NCBI RefSeq assembly: GCF_003339815.1
Contig: NZ_PPTT01000029.1
Coordinates: forward strand, 1-51,268
DNA: 51,268 bases
Source of the DNA: Eggerthella sinensis
Lineage (GTDB): Bacteria > Actinomycetota > Coriobacteriia > Coriobacteriales > Eggerthellaceae
Direction: 5' to 3'
Shown here: piece by piece, positions 31,302-39,550 of the stretch
Layout of the letters: the number at the start of each line of letters is the position of its first letter
Position numbering within the stretch: the stretch's first letter is position 1
Position numbers and translations under genes: made by a program
Notes under the pieces: model-generated
Told to the model about the DNA's origin: nothing
The model's database searches: none
Seen by the model: the letters and a program-made list of their open reading frames with translations, nothing else

Positions 31302-32123
31302 TTAGATCTTCATCATTTCTGCGATGGTCTTATCGTACCAGTCCATGTACGTAGGCGGACAGTACTTCTGCGCCGCTGCTATGGTGATGGAGTAACCGTA
31401 ACCGGATGCCAAGCCTGCCACATGGGCGTTGATGGCCTCTTCCCAACTGTTCCACGTGGTTGAAGTCATCCAACCCCAAGCGTTGAACTGCTTGTAGGTT
31501 GCAGCGCCCTTCGAGCTTTCGGTGTTGGAGATGGCGGGCGACCAACGGGGGTCGACGCCGTTGTTCCAAGCGGCCTCGGCGAACGTGGCACCCTGCCCCG
31601 CCAGCGGGGAGCCGGCCAGGTAAACATTGATGCGATCGGCCCACTCGGTGATGAAGGCATCCTTGCCTACGGTGAAATCAACTTCGGGGAGCGCGGCGGC
31701 TGCATTGTTGGCAGCTTCGCGCGCGGCGGCGGCTTCTTGCTCGGCCTTCGCCTGCTCAGCGGCGGCGATGCGAGCTTCCTCTTCAGCGCGGGCCGCTTCT
31801 TCGGCGGCGATGCGTGCGGCTTCTTCCTCGGCCTCGATGGAGGCGATGCCCTGCGAGATGTCACGCGAGGCGGTGCTGGAAAGCACGGTGGCCTCACGGG
31901 TGGAAGCTTCGGAGGTGGCGGCGGAGAGATCCGCAGCCTCGGTATCGGACACGGTGGTGCTCACCGCATCGATGCCGAACGAATCGATATCGTGCGAGGC
32001 GCCGCTTCCAGCAGAGGCGAACCCGAAGCCGATGCATCCGGTGAGCACGCAGGATGCGCAGCCAACCGCGATGATCTTCGCAGCGAGGTTCGACTTCTTT
32101 TGTATGTAACGCTTCTTAGCCAA
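31302..32123 (-). CDS. Secreted coiled-coil protein with lysozyme/glucosaminidase-like C-terminal domain
   Basis: The N-terminus is basic, then hydrophobic with AVGCASCVLTGC, suggesting a signal or lipoprotein anchor. Residues about 90-140 form a charged Glu/Ala-rich coiled coil (EEEAARIAAEEAARAEEEA). The C-terminal ~120 residues (WADRINVYLAGSPLAGQG, NNGVDPRWSPAISNTESSKG, NAWGWMT, WNSWEEAINAHVAGLA) resemble a glucosaminidase/lysozyme-like peptidoglycan hydrolase domain, with the Glu of NTESS as a possible catalytic acid. The start appears to be TTG at 32123, after AAAGG. A long leader and own promoter are predicted upstream. Cell-wall remodelling is inferred. Confidence 0.8.
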   Translation of the reverse strand: MAKKRYIQKKSNLAAKIIAVGCASCVLTGCIGFGFASAGSGASHDIDSFGIDAVSTTVSDTEAADLSAATSEASTREATVLSSTASRDISQGIASIEAEEEAARIAAEEAARAEEEARIAAAEQAKAEQEAAAAREAANNAAAALPEVDFTVGKDAFITEWADRINVYLAGSPLAGQGATFAEAAWNNGVDPRWSPAISNTESSKGAATYKQFNAWGWMTSTTWNSWEEAINAHVAGLASGYGYSITIAAAQKYCPPTYMDWYDKTIAEMMKI

Positions 32124-32405
32124 ACGTCAGTTACCTTTCGTTGAACAGCGCACGACCTGCCCGCCGGAGCGGTTGACAGCGTAGTAAGTTGTGTGGGGGT
32201 TTGCTGCCGGGTGGGCGATATGCTGTTTTGACAGGTTGTATTCTAGCTGAGAAGGGGGGTCGAGGGCAAAAAGATGTGGAGACGGCCTACACGATTTGTT
32301 CGCTTGACAATACATAAAACAGCAAATCAGCAGGTGAATTGCCATACTTCGCCGAGCGACAAAAAACGAACGTACGATGTTTTCTCAAACGCCGAAATGC
32401 GCGCT
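32124..32405 (-). promoter_or_regulatory. Promoter and ~110-nt leader of the lysozyme-like gene
   Basis: On the minus strand TTGCCC (32264-32269) and TAGAAT (32240-32245) are 18 bp apart, implying initiation near 32233 and a leader of about 110 nt. The leader contains a CTGT/ACAG hairpin and a CCGC/GCGG hairpin. Cell-wall hydrolase genes of actinobacteria often carry c-di-AMP riboswitches, but I cannot match that consensus here. The rest of this 282-bp gap contains no gene. Confidence 0.42.
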
Positions 32406-33485
32406 TCAAGCGATGGTGAAAGTTGACACGGCCTCGCCGCGCTCAAAACCCTCCCAGGGTTGCACATCGAACCGGTAATCGCGCCCGTACGGAGTGGAAA
32501 CGACGAACTCCTCGGTAGCGCCCGGCACCGAATACCACACCACGCCCGCAACGCAAAAGCCCACGAAGAGCACCCCGGCCAGCAGCGTCAGCGAAGGAGA
32601 TTTCAGCGCGCCGCCCAGCAGGAGCAACCCGAGCACTACGAGCAAAAGCGGCCACAAGCTGGTCAGCATAAGCTCGATGGATTCCCACGCCAGAACGCCC
32701 AAGCTCATGGTGAGCAGCACCGAGCCGATGCCGAACGCAATAAGGCCGTCAACGAACTTGCGCATGCGGTGGCCCTCTTCGCCGGGCACCACCATGCGCA
32801 CGATGCCGAGGATCACGAAGATGAGCGGCCAATACTGCCACCACGCCACGTCTTCCACCATACTTGCCACCATGGCAGACACGCCGAAGAACAGCAAGAA
32901 CGAGCCCACCCACAAAGCAGCCTTCACTCCGGCGCGCGAGGGCTCGGCAGGGGGCTGCAGGGGTTGATGCGCGTGCTGCGACGCCCATCCTTCGTACGCG
33001 GAAGGCGTCGGCGGCGTGAAGGACGCCTGCTGCGCGTCCTGCGCGTTGCCGGGAGGCACCGGAGTCGCGGGCGGCGTCGGGATGGGACGGGTGCGCGTTG
33101 CGCCCGCCGGGGGCTCTGGCGGCACATGGGCGGCCGATGTGTACGACGGGTGCGTGTAGTGCCATCCGGCAGCCTGAGCTGCGCTCGCGCCCTTCGGCGC
33201 GCCCTGCTCGGCCTTGCGCGACGCATCGACGTCAACGGCACCGTAGGTTTCGGAATGCACGGCTTGCGGCTGCACGTCGAGCGGCAGGACCTCTTTCGGC
33301 TCGAGCGGAACCACCACCCACATGGCCACATAGGGAACGGCAAGGAGCCCCGCCGAAGCGAAGGTGAACACCACTACAATGATGCGGACGATGACGGGAT
33401 CGACGTCGAAGTAATCGGCCACGCCTGCGCATACGCCGCCTACCAGCGACTTTCGCGAACGGAGCAGCCGTTTTTCACTCGTCAC
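32406..33485 (-). CDS. PspC-domain membrane protein
   Basis: The N-terminal ~60 residues are a PspC domain (LLRSRKSLVGGVCAGVADYFDVDPVIVRIIVVVFTF, then an AVPYVAMWVVVP helix). A ~120-residue Pro/Ala-rich linker follows, then about four TM segments and a short soluble tail (VVSTPYGRDYRFDVQPWEGF). PspC proteins take part in envelope-stress sensing. The GTG start at 33485 follows AGGAGGAAGC and overlaps the upstream CNNM/CorC stop (GTGA), so the two are co-translated. Confidence 0.87.
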   Translation of the reverse strand: MTSEKRLLRSRKSLVGGVCAGVADYFDVDPVIVRIIVVVFTFASAGLLAVPYVAMWVVVPLEPKEVLPLDVQPQAVHSETYGAVDVDASRKAEQGAPKGASAAQAAGWHYTHPSYTSAAHVPPEPPAGATRTRPIPTPPATPVPPGNAQDAQQASFTPPTPSAYEGWASQHAHQPLQPPAEPSRAGVKAALWVGSFLLFFGVSAMVASMVEDVAWWQYWPLIFVILGIVRMVVPGEEGHRMRKFVDGLIAFGIGSVLLTMSLGVLAWESIELMLTSLWPLLLVVLGLLLLGGALKSPSLTLLAGVLFVGFCVAGVVWYSVPGATEEFVVSTPYGRDYRFDVQPWEGFERGEAVSTFTIA

Positions 33486-34822
33486 GCTTCCTCCTGGTCG
33501 ATCACCTCGGCAGTATCGTCAGGGGATAAGGAAGGATCGTCCAGCCGTTCGACGCGCACCGTTGAAATGCGGCGGCGGCGCATGGCCTGAATCTTGAACG
33601 CGTATCCGTCGTGCACGAGCTCCTCGCCCACCTGGGGAACCGAGTCAAGCGTGCTGAGCAGCCAACCCGCGATGGTCTCGTAGTCGGCCGAATCCTCAAC
33701 CGGCCATCCGAGCTCCACTGCATCCTCGACGGGGAACCGTCCGTCCACAAGCCAGACGCTTTCGCTCTCCTGCTCGATAAACGGGTTCTCTCGATCCGTT
33801 TCGTCAACGATTTCGCCAACGATTTCCTCCACAATGTCCTCTACGGTAATTAAACCATCGGTTCCACCGTACTCATCCACGACGATGGCCATCTGTTGAC
33901 GATTCGTTTGCATCTCCGCAAGCAAGGGGAAGATGTCCTTCGACTCGGGCACGAACATGGCTTCGTAGGCGTACCCCACGACGGAGTCGGATTCCTTTCC
34001 GTCCATGAGGGGCCCGACGAGATCCTTGAAGTGAACGATGCCCACAATGCGGTCGATGTCTTCGTGGTACACCGGCAAGCGCGAATAGCCCGTGCCGCGC
34101 ATACGCTCCACCGCCTGACGCACGGTGTCGGTGTCCTCGACAAAGATCATGTCCACGCGGGGCTGCATGATTTCGTGCACGCTCATGTCGCCGAGATCGA
34201 GGATGTCGTGGATCATGCGCTTCTCGTCGTCGAGCAATTCGTCGTTATCCGTGACCATGTACTTGATCTCTTCTTCGGACACGCTTTGACGCTCGTCGGC
34301 GTTCTTGATGCCGAACAGGCGCGACAGGCCATTCGCCGACGCGGACGTGAGCGCCACGAGCGGCGAGGCGATTTTCTGGAACACGATGAGCGGGCCGACC
34401 ACCATCTTGCTCACGCGCTCGGCATCGGCCAGCGCGATGCGCTTCGGCACGAGCTCGCCCACCACGATGCTGAGGTACGACACGATGAGCGTGATGAGCA
34501 CGGGCGCCAGACCGGGAGCGATCACCGACAGCCACGCCACGTTGAAGCTGGACAGCCACTGCGCCAACGGATCGGACAGGTTCGTGGCGGCGGCTGCCGA
34601 CGCGAAGAAGCCCACGAGCGTGATGGCTACCTGGATGGTTGCGAGGAACTGCCCCGAGTCGGACGACAGGCGCAGCGCACGTTCGGCGCGCTTGTCGCCT
34701 TCGTCGGCATCGTGCTGCAGCAGCACGTGGCGCGCGTTGACCAGCGCCATTTCCGACATCGAGAAATACCCATTCACCAGCACGAGCACGAACGTGACGA
34801 CGATGCTAATCCAAATATCCAT
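33482..34822 (-). CDS. CNNM/CorC-family transporter with CBS pair
   Basis: The order is: CNNM/DUF21 membrane domain (VLVNGYFSMSEMALVNAR, GQFLATIQVAITLVGFFASA, VVGELVPKRIAL), two CBS domains (about 210-330, with MQPRVDMIFV, YSRLPVYHEDIDRIVGIVHFKDL, QMAIVVDEYGGTDGLITVEDIVEEIVGEI), and a CorC_HlyC domain at the C-terminus. The family is linked to Mg2+/Co2+ efflux or homeostasis and was originally called haemolysin. It has 446 residues, a normal length. ATG at 34822 follows AAAGGAGTTGC. It is translationally coupled to the PspC gene. Confidence 0.92.
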   Translation of the reverse strand: MDIWISIVVTFVLVLVNGYFSMSEMALVNARHVLLQHDADEGDKRAERALRLSSDSGQFLATIQVAITLVGFFASAAAATNLSDPLAQWLSSFNVAWLSVIAPGLAPVLITLIVSYLSIVVGELVPKRIALADAERVSKMVVGPLIVFQKIASPLVALTSASANGLSRLFGIKNADERQSVSEEEIKYMVTDNDELLDDEKRMIHDILDLGDMSVHEIMQPRVDMIFVEDTDTVRQAVERMRGTGYSRLPVYHEDIDRIVGIVHFKDLVGPLMDGKESDSVVGYAYEAMFVPESKDIFPLLAEMQTNRQQMAIVVDEYGGTDGLITVEDIVEEIVGEIVDETDRENPFIEQESESVWLVDGRFPVEDAVELGWPVEDSADYETIAGWLLSTLDSVPQVGEELVHDGYAFKIQAMRRRRISTVRVERLDDPSLSPDDTAEVIDQEEA

Positions 34823-34945
34823 GTAGGTGATGCAACTCCTTTTGCAAGCGGATGATGCGCATTTCCTGCGCCCTCTCGTTGCGAGCGGCCAGCCCTCGCA
34901 ACAACCGTGGGGCTGTCATGCCCGCGCGCTTGTGCACGCAGCCGC

Positions 34946-35791
34946 TTACATAACGTACAGGGAAATGGCCAGGAATTGCAGAACGCTTCCTGCGAGCACC
35001 CACAGGTGGAAGATGGAGTGCATGTACGGCACCTTCTTCAACACGTAGAAGATGCACCCGATGGAGTAGCACACACCGCCGCCCACGAGCAGCCACAGGC
35101 CCGTCGCCGGGATGGCCTCGATGAGCGCGGGCAGGAACCACACGACGCACCAGCCCATGAGCAGGTACAGCACGGCCGAAACCCAGCGCGGGCGAAATAC
35201 CCAGAACGCCTCGCAGGCAACGCCCGCAAGCGCGACCACCCACACGAACGCGCACAGCCCTATGCCGCCGGAGTCGGCGAGCGAAATGAGGCAGAACGGC
35301 GTGTAGGAGCCGGCGATGAACAGGTAGATGCAGCTGTGATCGAGCACCTTGAACACGCGTTTCGCCCGTTCAACCGCAATGGCGTGGTACAGCGTGGACA
35401 TGGTGTACTCAAGCAGCATGGTAAGCCCGTACACGAGCGCGGCGAACAGGAAGATGCCGCCGCCGTCATCGAGCGCGCGCATCACCAGGATGGGAATGGC
35501 GGCGATAGCCAGCAGGATGCCTAGGCCGTGGGAGATGGAGTTCGCAATCTCCTCGCCCAGCGTGTATTCGCGGATGTTGCGCGCCTTGTTCGCAGCGCTT
35601 GCCGAGGTGTTGGACACTTCGTCCCTCATCGAGCGCATGCCGGCGTAGTCGTTCGGCTTGAACTGCGACGGCGTCCAGCCAGGGACGGGCTGCTGCCGCG
35701 GCTCGGGTGCAGCGGCAGGCGGGCGCTCGGCCCCGCGATCGGGTTTGGCATTGCGAGCACCTCGTGAGTCTGATGTTGCTGATGCATTCAT
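34946..35791 (-). CDS. Haemolysin III/PAQR-family membrane protein
   Basis: The core matches the seven-TM HlyIII/PAQR family: YTLGEEIANSISHGLGILLAI, EYTMSTLYHAI, RVFKVLDHSCIYLFIAGSYTPF, and C-terminal YMHSIFHLWVLAGSVLQFLAI. The metal-binding His residues of SHG, YHA, LDH and FHLWV are present. An ~70-residue Pro/Arg-rich cytoplasmic extension precedes the domain, longer than usual. The start ATG at 35791 is 5 bp after the bPH2 gene stop on the same strand. The bacterial function is uncertain (lipid or osmotic homeostasis is proposed for the family). Confidence 0.9.
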   Translation of the reverse strand: MNASATSDSRGARNAKPDRGAERPPAAAPEPRQQPVPGWTPSQFKPNDYAGMRSMRDEVSNTSASAANKARNIREYTLGEEIANSISHGLGILLAIAAIPILVMRALDDGGGIFLFAALVYGLTMLLEYTMSTLYHAIAVERAKRVFKVLDHSCIYLFIAGSYTPFCLISLADSGGIGLCAFVWVVALAGVACEAFWVFRPRWVSAVLYLLMGWCVVWFLPALIEAIPATGLWLLVGGGVCYSIGCIFYVLKKVPYMHSIFHLWVLAGSVLQFLAISLYVM

Positions 35792-35795
35792 GATG

Positions 35796-37634
35796 TTACT
35801 GTATCACATTTCCGTGGGGCTTGAGCCAAGCAAGCCACGCACGGGCATCATCCTCTCGGGCATCGATAAGCCTGATGGTAGTGCCACCGATGCCTGCAGC
35901 GGTGCGCGCATTGACCGTTGCGGTGCCTGCATTGCGTTGAAAAGGATTCGTCTTCGTGTAACCGAACTGTATTTTCTTACGCGGGAAGCTGATGGTTTCG
36001 CGCGCGAAACCGCCGTTGCTCACCTGCATGAAGCGTTCGTTGTAGGCGAAGCCGGAGCCGCGGAACCACAGCACGGCGCCCACCGCGTCGAGAACGAGCA
36101 GCACCACGGCCAGCGCGTAGCCGAACATCGAGCCGTTGTTGACGAAGAACAGCATGGTGGCCTCGTCGGGCACGGCCGGGTTCGCCACCATGTTCGCGAT
36201 GATCTGGCCGATGGCCACGATGACGGCCAACCAGAACCCGGAGCCCTGGATGAAGCACCGGCGGATGAGCGCGCGGCGCAGGCCCACCGGCGCCACCGGG
36301 ATGTTCTCGGTGGGAACGTCGGCGAATTCCGGAATGATGCCGGCCAGAATTTCGGGCACGCGGTTCAGCTTCACGAACGGATGGATGATGAGGCCCTGCT
36401 GGTTGAGGCTCTTCTGCTGATCCTCGGAGCCTTCGGTTGCGGCGTCGATCTTGCCGAGCGACAGCTCGCAGTAACCCAGGATGCGGCGGATGAAGCTCTG
36501 CTTGATGACCACCGACTGCACGCGATCGACGTCGACGCCCTGGAAGCGATGCTGCAGCAGGCCGTGCTCCACCTCGATGCGGCTGTCGCGACGGCAGGCG
36601 CGGAACCCGCCGTAGGAAATGCAGGACCCGATGGCCGAGATGGCCCACAGCACCACGGACGCGCCGAGGAACGCCGCAACGCCCGCTGCGATGATGTTGC
36701 CGCCGAACAGCTTCACGCTCGAGGCCACCACGTTGCCCACGAGCGGCTCCATCGAGCCTGACAGGATGGGCGCCATCTGGCTCATGAACTGCGCAATGGC
36801 GCCGACAATGCCGATGACCACCACGAAGAACGCCGTGTTGTTCGACAGGCCGGTGAAGATGAGTTCTTTGTTGGACATGCCGTACTCGTAGGTGACGCGT
36901 CCCGTGTCGACGGCCGCACCGCCGAACACGCCGCGCACATCCTGCCAAATTTCGGCCGGGGCGTCCAGCACGTTGTTTCCGTTGTGCGGAACCGGCACGC
37001 CCGCCGCGACGGCAACCGCGGCGGCGGCAGCGTCGGGCGCCACGCCGCGCTGCACGGCAGCGACGTACTGCTTGCGCGCGAACAGCTCGCGGCGCAGCTC
37101 TTCGGCCTGCGTCTTCTGCACGTAGGGCACCATGACGGCCTTGTTCGAGGCGCCGCCCGCCGTGTCGATGCTCACGTTGCACACGCCGAAGATGCGCTGG
37201 ATGAGCGACGCGCGCTGATCGACGGACTGGATGCGCTGGTAGGGCACGTGCACGCGCTTCTTGTTGAGGATGCCCGCGTAGAGGTTGAACTCCTCGGGAC
37301 CCAGCTCATAGTAGAGGTGCTTGTACGATATCACCTGGTAGATGGCCGTGAGCCCGATGATCAGGACGAGGCCGCCGATGACGCACGCGATAACGATGAG
37401 CAGCGTGGGAAAATCGTTGCGCGTGATGACCTCGCCGTCGGAGATGGCGCCCATGATGGCGGAGAACGACGAGAAGAACACCACCACGAGCAGCATGAAC
37501 GCGATGCGCAGGCTACCGAGCCAGATGTAGCTGTGGTGCACGTGGTGCTTTTGCAGCTCTTGGGGCTGGGGCGCGGGTTGCGGCACAGGTTGCGGCGGCA
37601 TGGCGTCGCCGGGTGCGGGTTGGTAGTCCGTCAT
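35796..37634 (-). CDS. Large bacterial PH-domain (bPH2/YdbT-like) membrane protein
   Basis: The 612-residue protein contains repeated bPH2/DUF304 units following TM pairs: YYELGPEEFNLYAGILNKKRVHVPYQRIQSVDQ near the N-terminus, IEVEHGLLQHRFQGVDVDRVQSVVIKQSF in the middle, and FMQVSNGGFARETISFPRKKIQFGYTKTNPFQ at the end. An Ala-rich insertion (APDAAAAAVAVAAGV) sits between the first two. It starts within TGATG overlapping the stop of the smaller bPH2 gene, matching the YdbS-YdbT pair of Firmicutes. Its role is unknown; a membrane-associated scaffold or envelope function is likely. Confidence 0.87.
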   Translation of the reverse strand: MTDYQPAPGDAMPPQPVPQPAPQPQELQKHHVHHSYIWLGSLRIAFMLLVVVFFSSFSAIMGAISDGEVITRNDFPTLLIVIACVIGGLVLIIGLTAIYQVISYKHLYYELGPEEFNLYAGILNKKRVHVPYQRIQSVDQRASLIQRIFGVCNVSIDTAGGASNKAVMVPYVQKTQAEELRRELFARKQYVAAVQRGVAPDAAAAAVAVAAGVPVPHNGNNVLDAPAEIWQDVRGVFGGAAVDTGRVTYEYGMSNKELIFTGLSNNTAFFVVVIGIVGAIAQFMSQMAPILSGSMEPLVGNVVASSVKLFGGNIIAAGVAAFLGASVVLWAISAIGSCISYGGFRACRRDSRIEVEHGLLQHRFQGVDVDRVQSVVIKQSFIRRILGYCELSLGKIDAATEGSEDQQKSLNQQGLIIHPFVKLNRVPEILAGIIPEFADVPTENIPVAPVGLRRALIRRCFIQGSGFWLAVIVAIGQIIANMVANPAVPDEATMLFFVNNGSMFGYALAVVLLVLDAVGAVLWFRGSGFAYNERFMQVSNGGFARETISFPRKKIQFGYTKTNPFQRNAGTATVNARTAAGIGGTTIRLIDAREDDARAWLAWLKPHGNVIQ

Positions 37635-38122
37635 CACACGTCCTCCTGCGCGAGGCGCGCGAGCTCAGCTGCGCGGTCGCGCAGCTGCTCGGCTACGTCG
37701 GAGCCGAGGCCGGGAATCTCGTGCTCGCCCGCCGCCGTGGCCACCGTGACGCTGGCCAGGCCGAACGCGCGCAGGATGGGCCCTTGGCGCGTGTCGGTGT
37801 TCTGCACGCGGATGAACGGGATGATGAAGCGCTTGCGCCACACGATGCCGCGCGCGATATCGAGGTAGTCGCTGGACAGCTCGTAGCGCCACCGCACGAA
37901 GCGGATGGGCGGCAGCACGACCAGCCACACGACGAGGCACACCACGTACACGACAGCGATGGCCGCGAGCACGATGACTATCCACGATGCGGGCTCGACC
38001 GCTGCCGCGATGGCGAACGGTACGAAGCAGCAGAGGAACACCACGGTGAGCCAGATGGCGTCGTTGATGCGCCAGACGGTTTTTACCTTTGGATCGAGTT
38101 GGTTTGCCGGCAAATCTCTCAT
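37634..38122 (-). CDS. Small bacterial PH-domain (bPH2/YdbS-like) membrane protein
   Basis: The 162-residue protein has two TM segments (WLTVVFLCCFVPFAIAAAV and IVIVLAAIAVVYVVCLVVWLVV) followed by one bPH2 domain (WRYELSSDYLDIARGIVWRKRFIIPFIRVQNTDTRQGPILRAFGLASVTVATAAGEHEI). That is the YdbS arrangement. ATG at 38122 follows GAAGGACACAC. Its stop overlaps the start of the larger bPH2 gene, so a complex of the two is likely. Confidence 0.9.
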   Translation of the reverse strand: MRDLPANQLDPKVKTVWRINDAIWLTVVFLCCFVPFAIAAAVEPASWIVIVLAAIAVVYVVCLVVWLVVLPPIRFVRWRYELSSDYLDIARGIVWRKRFIIPFIRVQNTDTRQGPILRAFGLASVTVATAAGEHEIPGLGSDVAEQLRDRAAELARLAQEDV

Positions 38123-38189
38123 GTGTGTCCTTCGCGTCAGAGCCCTCATGTTTCGTTCGAACATCATACCAGAGCAGCGCCGAAACTCG

Positions 38190-38218
38190 TTGTGCACGAC
38201 ACCAAGACCCGCTATGAT
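38190..38218 (+). promoter_or_regulatory. Promoter of the pseudopilin gene
   Basis: TTGTGC (38190-38195) and TATGAT (38213-38218) are 17 bp apart, 24 bases upstream of the ATG at 38243. Confidence 0.55.
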
Positions 38219-38242
38219 GCATCCAGTCGTGAAGGAGCCCCC

Positions 38243-39055
38243 ATGCCGCATCGCTTGCCCGCATATCGCACTACTCGCAACCGCACGGACGGGTTCACCT
38301 TGGCCGAGCTCCTCGTGGTGGTAGCCATCGTGGCCATTCTCGTGGCCATCGCCGTGCCCGTGTTCACGAGCGCCCTGGGCAACACCGAAGAAGCCACCTG
38401 CTCCGCCAACCGCCGCTCCGTAAAGAGCCTCTACACCACCACCTGGCTCTTGGATCAAACGACGAATCGGGACAGTCAGGTCAAGATGTTCGACGATTGC
38501 GTCGCCAAGCTGAAAGCGCAGAACAAAGGCGTGCTGTGCCCGAACGACGGAAAGTATCGAGCATCGTTCAACAAGAAAACCGGCGCTATATCAGTGACAT
38601 GCCTCATTCACGGCGCCTCCGATGAAGACAGGGTCAACGATTTCATTTCAAGCAATTCATGGTCGGGCGGGAACGATTCCGACCATCGCGATGCGTATGC
38701 GAACGCCAACGACATAGACAAATGGCCCGATGTGCTTGGCACCGACAACAAACCTGTCTATCTCGCTTTCAAAACCTACGGTAACAGTTCAGATACTGCC
38801 TATCTGTTCGCAGGCAAAGCGCAATCGACTTCCGACTCGAATCCATGGCGCGCGAACTACATCTGCGACACTACGGGAGAAATATTCGGAACACCAGGTC
38901 AATGGTATGCACTCCCAAGCGAAATCAACCTGGGCACCAAACCCGACAGCACTGGAGCGAACCTCAAAGCCAAGCTCGCCGAAACATACGGAGAGAACTT
39001 TGCCGAAACGTTGGATAAAGTCAATCTTGAAAACGGAAAGTTCGTTAAAGGGTAG
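38243..39055 (+). CDS. Orphan type IV pilin-like (pseudopilin) protein
   Basis: A short basic leader ending in Gly is followed by the class III signal and N-terminal helix FTLAELLVVVAIVAILVAIAVPVF, with Glu at position 5 of the mature protein, so processing by a prepilin peptidase is expected. The 240-residue body has several Cys and a GTPGQWYALPSE segment, and is not recognised. ATG at 38243 follows GAAGGAGCCCCC. Codon use after residue ~70 is visibly richer in A/T than the neighbours (many AAA, AAC, TAT, TCA). No pilus ATPase, platform protein or prepilin peptidase is nearby. Confidence 0.82.
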   Translation: MPHRLPAYRTTRNRTDGFTLAELLVVVAIVAILVAIAVPVFTSALGNTEEATCSANRRSVKSLYTTTWLLDQTTNRDSQVKMFDDCVAKLKAQNKGVLCPNDGKYRASFNKKTGAISVTCLIHGASDEDRVNDFISSNSWSGGNDSDHRDAYANANDIDKWPDVLGTDNKPVYLAFKTYGNSSDTAYLFAGKAQSTSDSNPWRANYICDTTGEIFGTPGQWYALPSEINLGTKPDSTGANLKAKLAETYGENFAETLDKVNLENGKFVKG

Positions 39056-39061
39056 GTGCAG

Positions 39062-39067
39062 TATACT
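39062..39067 (+). promoter_or_regulatory. -10 box of the yqeY-like gene
   Basis: TATACT 34 bases upstream of the ATG at 39101. The -35 is weak (GTTCGT at about 16 bp). Confidence 0.35.
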
Positions 39068-39100
39068 CGGGGCATTAGCTACGAGCGAAATGAGGCCCCT

Positions 39101-39544
39101 ATGCGCTATGACGAACTGCAGGACGAGATCAAGAACGCGATGCGCGCGAAGGACAAGCCGAAGCTGTCCATCCTGCGCCAGGTGCACGGCGAGATCAAGA
39201 ACATCGAGGTGAACGAGCGTCGCGAGATCACCGACGCGGACGTGGACGCCATGTTCAAGCGCCTCATCAAGCAGACGAAGGAGACGCTCGACGGCTCCAT
39301 CAAGGCCGGCAACGACCAGGAGCGCACCGACACGCTGACCGCGCAGGTGGCCATCCTGGAAAGCTACCTGCCCAAGCAGGTGTCCGGCGACGAGCTGACC
39401 GTCCTCATCGACGAGGTGCTGGCCGAGACCGGCGCTTCCACGAAGAAGGACATGGGGCGCGTCATGGGCGCGCTCACGCAGAAGACCGGCGGCAACTTCG
39501 ACAAGGCGGCCGCCGCCAAGGAGCTGGGCCAGAAGCTGGCGTAG
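39101..39544 (+). CDS. yqeY: GatB/YqeY-domain protein
   Basis: The 147-residue protein matches YqeY: LQDEIKNAMRAKDKPKLSILRQVHGEIKNIEVNERR, then ILESYLPKQVSGDELTVLIDEVL and MGRVMGALTQKTGGNFDKAAAAKEL. The domain is shared with the tail of the GatB amidotransferase subunit and may contact tRNA; the stand-alone function is unknown. ATG at 39101 is chosen as the normal family start, with a weak GAGG upstream. It converges with the radical SAM gene, leaving a 6-bp gap. Confidence 0.92.
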   Translation: MRYDELQDEIKNAMRAKDKPKLSILRQVHGEIKNIEVNERREITDADVDAMFKRLIKQTKETLDGSIKAGNDQERTDTLTAQVAILESYLPKQVSGDELTVLIDEVLAETGASTKKDMGRVMGALTQKTGGNFDKAAAAKELGQKLA

Positions 39545-39550
39545 CCGCGA

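Noticed and set aside
32124-32233. c-di-AMP (ydaO) riboswitch in the lysozyme-like leader
   Set aside because: The leader is about 110 nt and shows only two small hairpins; I could not align the conserved ydaO core motifs.
34878-34902. GTTGCGAG/CTCGCAAC hairpin upstream of the CNNM/CorC gene as a terminator of the haemolysin III gene
   Set aside because: It has an 8-bp stem, but no T-rich tail on either strand, so termination cannot be claimed.
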